Shown: positions 10,023 to 21,632, counted from the stretch's first letter. The stretch is DNA of 64,000 nt from Limosilactobacillus kribbianus (GCF_026413145.1 NZ_JAOVYZ010000003.1:1-64000); one strand, 5' to 3'. Made by a program: numbers and translations. Notes: generated by a model from the sequence alone, not told the origin.

Positions 10023-10047
10023 AGCGGATCCGCATTCGGGACCCGCT
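10023..10047 (-). terminator. prs terminator
   Basis: Minus strand AGCGGGTCC, 7-base loop, GGATCCGCT, then TTATTTGTTG, nine bases after the prs stop. The tail is weak. Confidence 0.6.
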
Positions 10048-10055
10048 CATCGTAA

Positions 10056-11042
10056 TTATTTATTTATTTCCGCACTTTGGAAGACCTGCTTGAACAGCGG
10101 ACTAACTGGCCGGTTTTCATTGATCCGCTTGATCGCGTCGGCAATCAATGGAGCCACTGAAACCTGTTTAATCTTATCAATTTGCTTTTCTTCAGGCAGC
10201 TTGATGGAGTCCGTGACAACGACTTCCTTCAGCGGCGACTTAGACAAGCGCTCGATGGCTGGGCCGGAGAGCACCGCATGGGTACATGAAGCGTAAACTT
10301 CCTTGGCACCCGCGTCGATCAGTGCCTGGGCACCCAACGTAATCGTACCGGCCGTGTCAATCATGTCATCGATCATGATACACTTCTTACCCTTAACATC
10401 ACCGATGATGTTCATAATCTGGGCAACATTTGCCCGTGGCCGCCGCTTGTCGATGATGGCAATCGGTGACTTCAGGAATTCAGCCAAAGCACGGGCACGA
10501 GTAACCCCACCGTGATCTGGTGAAATGACAACGGCATTATCCGCAACTCCTTGCTTGATGAAGTATTCGGCCAACAGCGGAGCGCCCATCAGGTGATCCA
10601 CCGGAATGTCGAAGAAACCCTGAATCTGAGCAGCGTGCAGGTCAAGAGCAATCACCCGGTCAACCCCGGAGTTCTGCAGCATATTAGCAACCAACTTGGC
10701 CGTGATCGGTTCACGGCTTCGTGCTTTCCGGTCCTGACGTGCGTAACCATAGTATGGCATTACCACGTTAATGGTTTTGGCACTGGCCCGCCGCAGGGCG
10801 TCAACCATAATCAACAGTTCCATCAAATTATCATTGACCGGCGCCGATGTCGACTGGATAACGTAAACGTTGTCCCCCCGCACACTCTCTTCAATGTTAA
10901 TTTGGATTTCACCATCGCTAAAACGATCAACGGATAATTTTCCAAGCTCTACCCCGACGTGTTTGGCAATTTTTTCTGCCAGGGGTCGGTTGGAGTTCAG
11001 AGAAAAAATCTTGAGATTAGAATCAGAATAATGCTGTGTCAT
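10056..11042 (-). CDS. prs: Ribose-phosphate pyrophosphokinase
   Basis: 328 residues, class I PRPP synthetase, making PRPP from ribose 5-phosphate and ATP for purine, pyrimidine, NAD and amino acid synthesis. The N-terminal catalytic flexible-loop region holds [20 protein letters not shown]. The PRPP-binding loop is [14 protein letters not shown], and [16 protein letters not shown] belongs to the active site. AGGAG lies a few bases before the ATG. It lies directly downstream of purR and glmU, the order of the Bacillus purR-glmU-prs block, but has its own promoter in the gap. Confidence 0.96.
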   Translation of the reverse strand: MTQHYSDSNLKIFSLNSNRPLAEKIAKHVGVELGKLSVDRFSDGEIQINIEESVRGDNVYVIQSTSAPVNDNLMELLIMVDALRRASAKTINVVMPYYGYARQDRKARSREPITAKLVANMLQNSGVDRVIALDLHAAQIQGFFDIPVDHLMGAPLLAEYFIKQGVADNAVVISPDHGGVTRARALAEFLKSPIAIIDKRRPRANVAQIMNIIGDVKGKKCIMIDDMIDTAGTITLGAQALIDAGAKEVYASCTHAVLSGPAIERLSKSPLKEVVVTDSIKLPEEKQIDKIKQVSVAPLIADAIKRINENRPVSPLFKQVFQSAEINK

Positions 11043-11121
11043 TAGATCCTCCGCAAATTATTAAATAGTCGTCATCACACGGCACAAATGCCATCTAGAG
11101 AATATGTTACTATCCTTTTCT

Positions 11122-11150
11122 ATCATATAGACCAGTTGAACAAAAAGCAA
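11122..11150 (-). promoter_or_regulatory. prs promoter
   Basis: Minus strand -35 TTGCTT (11150-11145), 17-base spacer, -10 TATGAT (11127-11122), between the glmU stop and prs. Confidence 0.55.
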
Positions 11151-11162
11151 GCAAAACTCGGT

Positions 11163-12530
11163 CTACCATGGCAACTTCTTGGCATAGTCCTTTTTGTTAA
11201 CCTGCCGGGCCCGGGCAATTGCCATGTCGTATTGCTCAACGCTGTCGGTGATGGTGGAACCAGCCGCGATGAAAGCATCTTGGGCAATGTTGACTGGGGC
11301 AACCAGGTTGGAATTAGAGCCGATGAAGGCATGATCGCCAACATTGGTGTGGTGCTTATTGGTACCGTCGTAGTTGACGAAGACAACCCCACAGCCGACG
11401 TTGATGTTCTTACCCAGCGTGGCATTACCAATGTAAGTCAGGTGACCGACCTTGGTGTTGGCACCAATGTAGGCCTTCTTGACCTCACAGAAGTTCCCGA
11501 TGTGGACATTTTCACCGATCTCAGCAGCTGGCCGCAGGTGACTGTTCGGGCCAATGTCGGAGCCGTTGTGCATTTCGGCATCTTCCAGCGTCGAGGACGT
11601 GATCTTAACCGCGTCGTGAATTGTGGAGTCAATGATCCGGGAACCGGCACTGATGTAGCAATCGTTGCCGATGACGGTGTGCCCCTTAATCACGACGTTG
11701 CCTTCCAAGACGGTGTCTTTCCCCAGTTGAACGTCGGCATCGATGTAGGTCGTCTCTGGATCAATCATGGAGACCCCTTCTTGCATCCAATGACGGTTAA
11801 TCCGCGCTTGCATGAGCTTATTGGCCCGTGCCAAGGCGATCCGGTCGTTAACCCCCATTGACTCGTCAAAGTCAGCCATCTTGTAGGCAGTAACGATTTC
11901 GCCGGCATTCTTTAAAATCCCGATAACGTCGGTCAGGTAGTATTCCCCCTGGGCGTTATCGTTGTTGATCTTACTAAGCGCAGCAAAAAGCTTCTTGTTG
12001 TCGAAACAGTAAACCCCGGTGTTGATCTCGTGAATAGCCTGTTCCTTGACATTGGCGTCCTTTTGCTCTACGATCCGCTCGACGATGCCGACTTCGTTTC
12101 GAACGATCCGGCCGTAGCCAGTCGGGTCCGGTGCAATTGAAGTCAGAATGGTTGCTGCCGCGTGCCGCTGTTCGTGGTATTGGAACAGTTTTTCAAAGGT
12201 TTCCGCCGTAAAGAGTGGCGTATCCCCACTGACCACGATGGTTTCGCCATCCTCATTTGCCAGAAGATCCTTGGCCTGCATGACTGCATCCCCGGTCCCC
12301 AGCTGCTGCTTTTGCAGGACGTAGTGAGTCCGGTGACCCAGCTGCTCTTCAACCGTCTTGGCCCCGAAGCCAACGACCGTGATGATATTTTCAATCTTGG
12401 CGTTCTCCAGCTGGGTTAAGACGTGATCAACCATCGTCTTCCCGCAGACTTGGTGCAGCACCTTATAAAGCTTGGAGCGCATCCGCGTCCCCTTACCAGC
12501 AGCTAAAATAATTGCGTTACGTTTTGCCAT
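11163..12530 (-). CDS. glmU: Bifunctional GlcNAc-1-P uridyltransferase / GlcN-1-P acetyltransferase
   Basis: 455 residues. The N-terminal pyrophosphorylase domain has the signature [15 protein letters not shown] at residues 9-23. The C-terminal left-handed beta helix carries many hexapeptide repeats ([28 protein letters not shown]) and the acetyltransferase active site. It makes UDP-GlcNAc, the substrate of MurA. The open frame extends 29 codons further upstream into purR, but ATG 12530 with GGAG upstream is the homologue start. The gene begins 17 bases after the purR stop. Confidence 0.96.
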   Translation of the reverse strand: MAKRNAIILAAGKGTRMRSKLYKVLHQVCGKTMVDHVLTQLENAKIENIITVVGFGAKTVEEQLGHRTHYVLQKQQLGTGDAVMQAKDLLANEDGETIVVSGDTPLFTAETFEKLFQYHEQRHAAATILTSIAPDPTGYGRIVRNEVGIVERIVEQKDANVKEQAIHEINTGVYCFDNKKLFAALSKINNDNAQGEYYLTDVIGILKNAGEIVTAYKMADFDESMGVNDRIALARANKLMQARINRHWMQEGVSMIDPETTYIDADVQLGKDTVLEGNVVIKGHTVIGNDCYISAGSRIIDSTIHDAVKITSSTLEDAEMHNGSDIGPNSHLRPAAEIGENVHIGNFCEVKKAYIGANTKVGHLTYIGNATLGKNINVGCGVVFVNYDGTNKHHTNVGDHAFIGSNSNLVAPVNIAQDAFIAAGSTITDSVEQYDMAIARARQVNKKDYAKKLPW

Positions 12531-12546
12531 TACTAAATCTCCATTC

Positions 12547-13377
12547 CTAATCAAATACCGTCGCCATGAAGTTTCCGGGACGGGCCGTGATGGACTTTTC
12601 TTCGCCATCCTCAGCATCTACTTTAATCAATGCCGTGCAGTTGTCAACCAGCCGCTTGCCATTGGTGGCGTTTCCCTCGGCCAGGACGGTCATCCCGACC
12701 AGGTTAGCCCCAAACTCCTTAATCAGGGAGTGCATCCCGTTCAGGGTGCCGCCGCCCTTCATGAAGTCATCAACTACGACCACATTGGCCCCAGCTGACA
12801 GGGTCCGGCGAGACAACTCCATCTTCTTGATCCGCTGAACGGATCCAGAGACGTAGTTCACACTGACAGTCGGACCCTCGGTGATGTGGGAACTGTTGCG
12901 AACAATTACAAAGGGCTTATTCATGTACATCGCCACACTCTGGGCAATCGGGATCCCCTTCGTTTCAACCGTCATGATGACGTCGACATCTTTGTCAACG
13001 TACTGGGTTGCAATCAGCCGGCCCACCTGGCGCAGGATGTCAGGGCGTCCAATCAAATCAGACAGGTAAACGTAGCCACCGGGCAAAAGACGGGTATCAT
13101 CATTGACCTCCGCCACCAGGTTATCAATGGCCTGCTTGGCGTTTTCCTTGGAGTAAAACGGCGTCAGAATCGCACCGCCACTGGCACCAGGGATGGTCTC
13201 TAAGCTACCCTCGCCCCAGGTATGAAAGGTGTGCTTAACAATGCTGAGGTCTTCACTAATTGATGACTTGGCGGAACCAAAGCGCTCGCTGAAAAACTTC
13301 AGGGACACCAAGGTACGGGGATGTTCCATCAGGTAGCGGGTCATATCAACCAGCCGATTACTACGACGTACTTTCAT
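12547..13377 (-). CDS. purR: Purine operon regulator PurR (Bacillus type)
   Basis: 276 residues. An N-terminal winged helix (about residues 1-75, [19 protein letters not shown]) is followed by a phosphoribosyltransferase-fold effector domain with the PRPP-binding motif [16 protein letters not shown]. In Bacillus it represses, in lactococci it activates, pur genes through PurBoxes in response to PRPP. The frame is open upstream to 13470, but homologues start at the ATG at 13377. A PurBox-like site lies in its promoter region. Confidence 0.93.
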   Translation of the reverse strand: MKVRRSNRLVDMTRYLMEHPRTLVSLKFFSERFGSAKSSISEDLSIVKHTFHTWGEGSLETIPGASGGAILTPFYSKENAKQAIDNLVAEVNDDTRLLPGGYVYLSDLIGRPDILRQVGRLIATQYVDKDVDVIMTVETKGIPIAQSVAMYMNKPFVIVRNSSHITEGPTVSVNYVSGSVQRIKKMELSRRTLSAGANVVVVDDFMKGGGTLNGMHSLIKEFGANLVGMTVLAEGNATNGKRLVDNCTALIKVDAEDGEEKSITARPGNFMATVFD

Positions 13378-13428
13378 TATTCTTCTCTGCCTTTCAAAAA
13401 TGGATTGTTTCTCGTTAATTCTAACATA

Positions 13429-13443
13429 AAACGTTCGGGTTTT
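13429..13443 (-). promoter_or_regulatory. PurBox-like site upstream of purR
   Basis: The minus strand reads AAAACCCGAACGTTT, close to the PurBox consensus AWWWCCGAACWWT (CCGAAC core intact, two flanking mismatches). It lies about 55-65 bases before the purR start, in a position fitting autoregulation. Confidence 0.5.
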
Positions 13444-13461
13444 GCGTAACAAAATAAAAAA

Positions 13462-13486
13462 GACCGGCAATAAAATTTGGCCGGTC
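13462..13486 (-). terminator. Terminator of the metal ABC transporter operon
   Basis: Minus strand GACCGGC / GCCGGTC stem followed by TTTTTTATTTTG, 14 bases after the permease stop. Confidence 0.85.
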
Positions 13487-13499
13487 CCATCACAGCAAT

Positions 13500-14300
13500 T
13501 CAGTTGGCTTCTACAAAGTAATTTTGGTAAAGCAGTCCGGCCACGTAGACTAACACCTCGATCACGGCAATAAAGAAGCTAACCGGCCAGTTGGTCAGAT
13601 AGCCTAGTAACAGCCCTAACCAGGTCCCCAGTAAGGAGAAAAGAATCGCCAAGACGATCATTTTGAAGACGCCGTGGGTGAAGTACTTGGCGCTGGCAGC
13701 CGGCAGGGTTAGCAGGATGAAAATCAAAAGTGAGCCAACGATCTGGGCGGCCACGCTGACACTCAGGGCCAAGAGCAAGAGAAAGATCACCGAGATCACG
13801 GTTTCGTTGATTCCCTGCACCCGGGCACCAATCGCATCAAAGGAGGTAAACTTCAGCTGCCGATAGATCGCCAGGGTAATCAGCAAGACAACGATTGACA
13901 GAACAATCAGTTGAACCACCTCGCTCGTGCTAATGCCAACGACACTCCCGAAGAGGATGCTGGTAGCCGAGCTGGCGGTTTGACTGCTCAGTGACAAGAA
14001 GAGGATCCCCAGGCCGATGAAGAGGGCCGAAACAGCACTGATCACGGCTTCCCGGCGTGACTCCTTGACGCTCATCTGACCAACCAGGACCGAGCTCAGC
14101 ATCGTGAAGAGGATCATTCCGTCCAGAGCCGGCCAGCCAGCGAAGACGGCGAAGGAGGCTCCGGCAAAGCCAATTTCGGACAAAGTATGGGTCAGAAACG
14201 GCAACTGACGGGCCACCACGAAGACCCCGATCACCCCACTGACGATCGCAATGAAGGTGCTGGCCACGAAGGCGTGACGCATGAAGGCTAAGGTTAGCAT
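13500..14300 (-). CDS. znuB: Zinc/manganese ABC transporter permease
   Basis: 266 residues with about eight hydrophobic segments, an ABC-3 family membrane permease (ZnuB/AdcB/MntB). The start MLTLAFMRHAFVASTFIAIV is typical of the family. Its ATG overlaps the stop of the ATPase gene (TAATG), so the two are translationally coupled. It works with the ATPase and substrate-binding protein just upstream; the Zur-like palindrome at the operon head suggests zinc. Confidence 0.9.
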   Translation of the reverse strand: MLTLAFMRHAFVASTFIAIVSGVIGVFVVARQLPFLTHTLSEIGFAGASFAVFAGWPALDGMILFTMLSSVLVGQMSVKESRREAVISAVSALFIGLGILFLSLSSQTASSATSILFGSVVGISTSEVVQLIVLSIVVLLITLAIYRQLKFTSFDAIGARVQGINETVISVIFLLLLALSVSVAAQIVGSLLIFILLTLPAASAKYFTHGVFKMIVLAILFSLLGTWLGLLLGYLTNWPVSFFIAVIEVLVYVAGLLYQNYFVEAN

Positions 14301-14980
14301 TATTCGGTTCCCTCCTCATCTTCTTGAACGGGCAGCTCATCAATTGAGCCTTCCTCATAGCCGTTGGGCATCATATGCAGGTAACGGGTCCCGTAATGGC
14401 GGGCCAGGTCCCAGTCGTGGGTGATGAACATCACGCTCAAGCCATTTTCCTGAAACTTAGTCACCAGGTCCAGGAGTTCGTACTTCATCTCGTTATCCAG
14501 GCTGGCCGTCGATTCATCCAGGATTAACAATTCCGGATCTTGAAGCAGGGCCTGCGCCAGGTAGGCCCGCTGCTTTTCCCCACCGGAGGCTAAACCCAGC
14601 GGCCGGTCGGCAATTGCGGTCAGGTCAGTCAGACGAATAATGCGATCAACCTTAGCCCGTTCCTTCTTGCTCAGCCAAGGAATCAGGCGCGGGGGGCAAT
14701 TCAATGAGACAAAGTCACGCACCGACAGTGGATATTCCTCATCGAGATTCCGGAACTGGGGAACATAACCGATTTTGGTCTGTGCCGGAATGTTAATCGC
14801 ACCACTGCGGGGCTTGAGCAAACCAAGCAGGGCCCGGATCAGGGTGGTCTTTCCCACCCCGTTTTCACCGACGACTACCAGGAAGTCACCCTCGTTGACC
14901 GTGAAGCTCAGATCGTTGATCACCTGGTGGTTGCCATAGGCGACGTTTAAGTCTTCGACTGAAACAACTGCCATGCTCAT
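14300..14980 (-). CDS. znuC: Zinc/manganese ABC transporter ATP-binding protein
   Basis: 226 residues. Walker A GENGVGKTTLIRAL, the Q-loop within VPQFRNLDEEYP, ABC signature LASGGEKQRAYLAQALL, and Walker B ELLILDESTASLD. It energises metal uptake together with the permease. The ATG at 14980 overlaps the stop of the binding-protein gene (ATGA); a second ATG at 14974 has better spacing from GAGGGGG and may be the used start. Confidence 0.93.
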   Translation of the reverse strand: MSMAVVSVEDLNVAYGNHQVINDLSFTVNEGDFLVVVGENGVGKTTLIRALLGLLKPRSGAINIPAQTKIGYVPQFRNLDEEYPLSVRDFVSLNCPPRLIPWLSKKERAKVDRIIRLTDLTAIADRPLGLASGGEKQRAYLAQALLQDPELLILDESTASLDNEMKYELLDLVTKFQENGLSVMFITHDWDLARHYGTRYLHMMPNGYEEGSIDELPVQEDEEGTE

Positions 14981-15885
14981 TCCCCCTCTCGTTGAATTTT
15001 GGCGAGCTGCCGGTACTGACGTAGCATCCATTTCCGATAGGTCAGGCCATTGGGCTTGGATTCCGTCACTTGCAGCACCGGAACGTTGTGCTGGTGAGCC
15101 AGCTTGACCAGGTTATCAATCACCTTATCACTCGTCTGTTTATTTTCCACGAAGAACGCAATTCGGTGATTGGTAATCGCCTGTTGAAGCTCACTAATGT
15201 CCTGTGGGGACGGATCGTTGCCGTCCTCGATTGCCTTTTCAAAGTGACGGTCGGTTACCCGGTAGCCCAGTGCCTGCAGGGCGTAGTCGAAGACCGGCTC
15301 GCTGACCGCCACGTTTTTATTGCTGCCAACCTGGCTCTTAACTTTGGCAATTTCTTGGTTCAGATCGGCTAGGGACCGTTGATAAGCCCGTGCCCGCCGC
15401 CGGTAGTAGGCACGGTGGGACGGATCAATTCGTCCGTATTCAGTTACCAGGCGACTAGCGAGCCTGCTCATCGTAGTCGGCGCATACCAGACGTGCTCGT
15501 TATCACCATTGTGCTTCCTGGCCACCTGACGACCGACGTTGACCGTGGTGTAGTCATGATCGCTGGTCGACTGCGCGAGCTTGGTCAGCCAGTGGTCATA
15601 GCCCAGGCCGTTCTCAATCACCACGTTGGCCCGCTCCATCTTTTGTGCCTGGGCCGTCCCCGGCTGGTAATCGTGCGGGTCGACCGAGGCACTGTTGATT
15701 AGTGAATCGACCTGACCGTACTTCCCGGCAACCTCACTGGCCACCTCACCGTAAAAATTCAGGCTGGTGATTACCCGGATGGGCTTTTGGTCTTGGCCAA
15801 GCGTTTTCCAAGGAACAAAAGAGAGTCCCAGAATTACCAGTAAAATAGCAACCAGACCGGTAACCCCGGCTTGATATCTCTTCAT
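14977..15885 (-). CDS. znuA: Metal ABC transporter substrate-binding protein (cluster A-I), no lipobox
   Basis: 302 residues. An N-terminal hydrophobic segment (residues 8-28) lacks any Cys, so the protein is membrane-anchored or secreted rather than lipid-modified, unlike most Gram-positive members. Apparent metal ligands by alignment are His in VDPHDY, His in EHVWY, Glu in VSEPVFDY and Glu in VTESKPNG. The third is Glu as in manganese-type PsaA, the fourth Glu as in zinc-type AdcA, so metal preference is unclear. The ATG at 15885 is preferred; a TTG four codons upstream abuts the GGGG. Confidence 0.85.
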   Translation of the reverse strand: MKRYQAGVTGLVAILLVILGLSFVPWKTLGQDQKPIRVITSLNFYGEVASEVAGKYGQVDSLINSASVDPHDYQPGTAQAQKMERANVVIENGLGYDHWLTKLAQSTSDHDYTTVNVGRQVARKHNGDNEHVWYAPTTMSRLASRLVTEYGRIDPSHRAYYRRRARAYQRSLADLNQEIAKVKSQVGSNKNVAVSEPVFDYALQALGYRVTDRHFEKAIEDGNDPSPQDISELQQAITNHRIAFFVENKQTSDKVIDNLVKLAHQHNVPVLQVTESKPNGLTYRKWMLRQYRQLAKIQREGE

Positions 15886-15908
15886 TAAAATTAACAACCC
15901 CTTTTCTC

Positions 15909-15929
15909 AAATAGTAATGATTACTATTT
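15909..15929. promoter_or_regulatory. Zur-like operator
   Basis: A perfect 21-base palindrome, AAATAGTAAT-G-ATTACTATTT, 24 bases before the znuA start. It matches the shape of the Gram-positive Zur box (AAATCGTAATnATTACGATTT) with one change per half-site. Confidence 0.7.
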
Positions 15930-15987
15930 ACAACATTATCCATCTTAGCGAAGATCGTCCCGGAGCACAAGCCCTTTTATTAAAAAA

Positions 15988-16025
15988 GGGAGCGGAATTG
16001 TACTCAGGTCAATTCCCAACTCCCC
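15988..16025 (-). terminator. ispE terminator
   Basis: Minus strand GGGAG...GGAATTG, loop, CAATTCC..CTCCC, then TTTTTT. Confidence 0.75.
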
Positions 16026-16031
16026 AATTTT

Positions 16032-16883
16032 TTATAGTAGCGTTACCACATGCACGTCGCGGCAAAAGCCACAGATACTATTTTGAATCCGCCGGGCCCG
16101 GGATTCGGTATGGCAGACGGCAAAGACGGTCGGTCCCGTTCCGCTCATCTGAGCCACATCCGCTCCCAGCTTAATCATCTTGTCCTTGAGACGCCGAATC
16201 TCCGGGTGGGTCCGCATCGTGACCGGTTCTAAGACGTTGCCCATGTACTGCACCGCCGTCGCCCAATCCCCCGCTTTGAGGCTCGCAATCAGCTGCTGGT
16301 TATTGAGATGGTGCAACTGTTCATAGTTGATCTGACGTAGAATTTGCGGGGTCGAAACACTAGTCTGCTGCTTAGCGATCACCGCCCAGTAGTGGGGCTG
16401 GGCCGGCAGCAACTCGATCTTTTCCCCGTGGCCCGTCACGTGGGCAAGCTTGCCATAAACGCAGTAGGGAACATCGGAATCAATCGACAGGGCCAGGGTG
16501 GCAAGCTCCTCCAGACTCAAGTCGAGTCGCCAAATGCGATTGAGGGCCCGCAGCACCGCGGCTGCATCCGAGGAGCCACCGCCCAAGCCGGCTGCCACGG
16601 GGATATGCTTCCTGATCCTGATCGTCACGCCTTCGCGTTGGTGGAACCGATTGCGCAAGATGTGAGCCGCCTGATAGGCCAGGTTGCGTTGATCATTGGG
16701 CAAAAAGCCACTGTCCGTGTAAACCTTGATTGTCCCCGGATGCAGGTGGGTTTCGACGGTGACGTAATCCGCTAAGTCGGCCGAAACCATCACCATGTCC
16801 CAGCGTGGCGAGCCATCGAAGTAACGCATTGGCGTATCGAGACTCAAGTTTAGCTTTGCGGGGGCCTTTTCCGTAACAAGCAT
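16032..16883 (-). CDS. ispE: 4-diphosphocytidyl-2-C-methyl-D-erythritol kinase homologue
   Basis: 283 residues, GHMP kinase fold. The ATP-binding motif is PVAAGLGGGSSDAAAVLRAL, and the N-terminal APAKLNLSLD is conserved. In the methylerythritol phosphate pathway it phosphorylates CDP-ME. Lactobacilli use mevalonate (mvaA is at 24.6-25.9 kb here), so this looks like an orphan kept in its ancestral Firmicute position between veg and purR. The open frame runs upstream past the ATG, but ATG 16883 with AAGGAG is the homologue start. Confidence 0.88.
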   Translation of the reverse strand: MLVTEKAPAKLNLSLDTPMRYFDGSPRWDMVMVSADLADYVTVETHLHPGTIKVYTDSGFLPNDQRNLAYQAAHILRNRFHQREGVTIRIRKHIPVAAGLGGGSSDAAAVLRALNRIWRLDLSLEELATLALSIDSDVPYCVYGKLAHVTGHGEKIELLPAQPHYWAVIAKQQTSVSTPQILRQINYEQLHHLNNQQLIASLKAGDWATAVQYMGNVLEPVTMRTHPEIRRLKDKMIKLGADVAQMSGTGPTVFAVCHTESRARRIQNSICGFCRDVHVVTLL

Positions 16884-16978
16884 GTGTACCGCTCTCCTTC
16901 CCGTGAAACATCTTACGTCGATTATACTAATCGGGTTAACATGCTGGCAAGTCCCTGCTGGTGGTGAAGAGAAACAAA

Positions 16979-17012
16979 GAATCCACACTGTCGCGCGACC
17001 AGGTGTGAATCC
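16979..17012 (-). terminator. veg terminator
   Basis: Minus strand GGATTCACAC / GTGTGGATTC stem (two G-U pairs) followed by TTTGTTTC, 12 bases after the veg stop. Confidence 0.6.
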
Positions 17013-17024
17013 TTCAATTACTGG

Positions 17025-17258
17025 TTATTCAAATGTTAATGCAACATTGTGCGTCAAAAGGTCAGCATAGCTATACGAAACCCGCTGAACCTTCTCTTCA
17101 TCGTCACTCAAGTGGACGATGAAAATCGCCGGATAGATCTTTGCCAGCGTGCCATGCAGAGTGTTAATCCGTTTGCGTCCCGCTTGGGCATCGATCCTCA
17201 CCGGTTGGCCGATTCGTTCTCGCAGCCATTCTTTAATTTCATCAATTGTCTCTGGCAC
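17025..17258 (-). CDS. veg: Veg family protein
   Basis: 77 residues of the Veg (DUF1021) family, linked to biofilm matrix gene expression in B. subtilis. The SH3-like segment PVRIDAQAGRKRINTLHGTL is conserved. It starts with GTG behind AGGTGAGGGCGG. It sits between ksgA and ispE exactly as in Bacillus. Confidence 0.92.
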   Translation of the reverse strand: MPETIDEIKEWLRERIGQPVRIDAQAGRKRINTLHGTLAKIYPAIFIVHLSDDEEKVQRVSYSYADLLTHNVALTFE

Positions 17259-17328
17259 CCGCCCTCACCTCGCTGTTACTTCCAGTATACGAGGTTAATA
17301 AGCAGATTTCAAAACGGTGTCTATTAAA

Positions 17329-18222
17329 TTAGAGCAATCCCACCGCATGGAGGGCATTGGCCAGCTCGATGAATTGGGTGAGGTCCAGCCGTTCCGGACG
17401 AACCTGCTTAGGAAGTTCCAGCTGAGCCAGAACTTTTTCCAATTGAGCCTTGGTCGCCGGATCCTTGCCGACGACTCCCTGGAGATTGTTCCACAGGCTC
17501 TTGCGCCGGTGGGCAAAACAGCCCCGAATAAAGCCAAAGAGCTTTTGCTTATCAAAGGGCTGCATCGCAAGCTTTTCCCGTCGAGGCGTTAGGACCACAA
17601 TCGCGGAATCAACATTCGGTGCCGGCACAAAGACCCGCCGGGAAACGTCAAAGGCAATCCGGGCATCCATCTGGTACTCAATTGCCAGAGTCAAGGCCCC
17701 ATATTGCTTGGTCCCCGGCTTGGCGGTCAAACGTTGGGCAACCTCCTTTTGCATCATGACACAGATGGCGTCCCAATCGACTGGGCTAGCGAGCAGGCCC
17801 ATCAGGATCGGGCTGGTAATGTAGTACGGCAGGTTAGCCACAACTTTAATCGGCCGGGTCGGATCGGTGAATTGCTGCTGAATTAACTCCGGCAGATTGG
17901 CCTTGAGGACGTCCTGATTCAGCACCGTCACGTTGTCGTACGGGGCGAGCACTTCCTTCAGGACCGGAATCAGGTCGGCGTCAATTTCCAGCGCCACAAC
18001 TTGGCCTGCTGCCTGGGCCAGTTGCTCGGTCAAAGCTCCGATCCCGGGACCAATCTCGATCACGTTGTCGTTCTTTGTGATCCGGGCCGCCTCAACGATG
18101 TTCTTCAAAACGTTGAGGTCGGTCAAGAAGTTCTGGCCGAAGCTCTTCTTGGTGCGAATCCCGTACTTTTCCATGATCGCCCGGGTCCGGGTACGACTGC
18201 CAATTTCTGGTGACTGACTCAT
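17329..18222 (-). CDS. rsmA: 16S rRNA dimethyladenosine transferase
   Basis: 297 residues (RsmA/KsgA). It dimethylates two adjacent adenines in the 3'-terminal hairpin of 16S rRNA. The SAM-binding motif is [15 protein letters not shown], and the catalytic [11 protein letters not shown] is intact. The Firmicute N-terminal segment ([20 protein letters not shown]) is present. Its ATG overlaps the rnmV stop (ATGA). Confidence 0.97.
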   Translation of the reverse strand: MSQSPEIGSRTRTRAIMEKYGIRTKKSFGQNFLTDLNVLKNIVEAARITKNDNVIEIGPGIGALTEQLAQAAGQVVALEIDADLIPVLKEVLAPYDNVTVLNQDVLKANLPELIQQQFTDPTRPIKVVANLPYYITSPILMGLLASPVDWDAICVMMQKEVAQRLTAKPGTKQYGALTLAIEYQMDARIAFDVSRRVFVPAPNVDSAIVVLTPRREKLAMQPFDKQKLFGFIRGCFAHRRKSLWNNLQGVVGKDPATKAQLEKVLAQLELPKQVRPERLDLTQFIELANALHAVGLL

Positions 18223-18782
18223 TCGTTTTCCTCCTGCTTGATCTGTGTCATTGCCTCTTCAAACTGGGCCGGGCTGATCTGAAACATGTTCAACCGGTGG
18301 GCCAGCTGTTTGCCGTTACCGTAGCCAATACCCAAAAGCTGACCGAGCCGTTCCCGGCGCTGGCGAGCGTGCGGGTTGCCCGTTAGGCCGGCTGCCTGCA
18401 TGCTCTGGACGGTAAAGGTCGCCGTGGGCTCTTCCTCTTGGGTATAGAGGTGGGCCAAAGCGGCCTTAATAACTTCCGGGGCGGCATGCTCAACACCGAG
18501 ACTGCCGTGGGCAACGTCGGGAACGCCCTGATCACGACGAATGAAGGCGTGCTTGACCCCCGGCACGGCGGCACTGATCATCTTGCGCAGCCGTTCCCCG
18601 TTGAAGTCGGGATCGGTGAAGACAATCAGTCCCCGTGTTTTCTGGAGCTTCTTCAAACGCTCCAAATCGGAGGCCGAAAGAGCCGAACCGTTTGTCTCGT
18701 AGGTATCGGCAGCCACCGCCTTATGAATTTGTTTGGTGTCGTCTTTACCTTCGACGACGATCACTTCTTTGATCTTAGTCAT
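18219..18782 (-). CDS. rnmV: Ribonuclease M5
   Basis: 187 residues. The N-terminal TOPRIM domain has the Glu motif [14 protein letters not shown] and the DxD motif [12 protein letters not shown]. RNase M5 matures the 5S rRNA precursor. The gene overlaps tatD upstream by 8 bases and ksgA downstream by 4, so the three form a coupled unit. Confidence 0.95.
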   Translation of the reverse strand: MTKIKEVIVVEGKDDTKQIHKAVAADTYETNGSALSASDLERLKKLQKTRGLIVFTDPDFNGERLRKMISAAVPGVKHAFIRRDQGVPDVAHGSLGVEHAAPEVIKAALAHLYTQEEEPTATFTVQSMQAAGLTGNPHARQRRERLGQLLGIGYGNGKQLAHRLNMFQISPAQFEEAMTQIKQEENE

Positions 18783-19584
18783 CCTGTTCGTCCTTCTTCA
18801 GAAATAGGCTCCTGGCGTTGTGGTAGGTCTGGTAGGCCACTTTTTCGGCAGCCACCTGCTTTAATTCAGCCACCGCGTCCACCACAAACTTGGTGAAAGC
18901 CGGCTCGTTTTGCTTGCCGCGGAACGGCTTGGGGGTCAGGTATGGTGCGTCGGTTTCGACCATCATCCTGTCAAGTGGCACGACCTGTACCGCGGCGTGA
19001 ACATCCGTGGCGTTCTTGAAGCTGGCCACCCCGCTAAAGGAGATTGCCATCCCCAGGTTCATGAATTTCTCGGCCCACGCCGGCGAACCGTTAAAGCTGT
19101 GCATCACCCCACCAAATTCGGCAACGTGGGCGTCCCTTAAGATCGCGTAGGCATCAGCCAGGGCGTCGCGGCAGTGAATGGAAACCGGCAGATGCAGCTG
19201 GCGCGCCCAGGCAAGCTGCTTTTCGAAGAGCGCCCACTGAAGTTTGTGCGGCGAGTGCTCGTCGTTATAATAATCCAGACCAATCTCACCCACGCCAACC
19301 ACCAGCGGATCCTTCAGCTGGGCTAGGAGGTGGGCCTCCTCCTCGGCATTAAAGGTCGCCAGGTCCTCGGGATGCCAGCCAATAACTGGGTGCAAGCTGG
19401 GGTAGCAATGTCCCAGCTCCACCGCCCGGTCATTGAGCAGGCAGTTGGACCCCACGATGTTCATCTCAACCACCCCGTAGTGATTTGCCCGAGCAATGAA
19501 GGCCGGGACATCGTCAAAGAACGGCGTGTCGTTGAGGTGGGTATGGGAATCATAAACTTTCCGCCACGATTTGTGCTTTGTCAC
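18775..19584 (-). CDS. tatD: TatD family metal-dependent DNase
   Basis: 269 residues, amidohydrolase-type TIM barrel. Metal ligands are visible in DSHTHLND, GEIGLDYY, VSIHCRDALADAY, VMHSFNG and VETDAPYL. It starts with GTG, two bases after the metS stop, without a clear Shine-Dalgarno sequence, so its translation probably depends on metS. Order metS-tatD-rnmV-ksgA is ancestral in Firmicutes. Confidence 0.94.
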   Translation of the reverse strand: MTKHKSWRKVYDSHTHLNDTPFFDDVPAFIARANHYGVVEMNIVGSNCLLNDRAVELGHCYPSLHPVIGWHPEDLATFNAEEEAHLLAQLKDPLVVGVGEIGLDYYNDEHSPHKLQWALFEKQLAWARQLHLPVSIHCRDALADAYAILRDAHVAEFGGVMHSFNGSPAWAEKFMNLGMAISFSGVASFKNATDVHAAVQVVPLDRMMVETDAPYLTPKPFRGKQNEPAFTKFVVDAVAELKQVAAEKVAYQTYHNARSLFLKKDEQDD

Positions 19585-19586
19585 GA

Positions 19587-21632
<2,046 letters not shown>

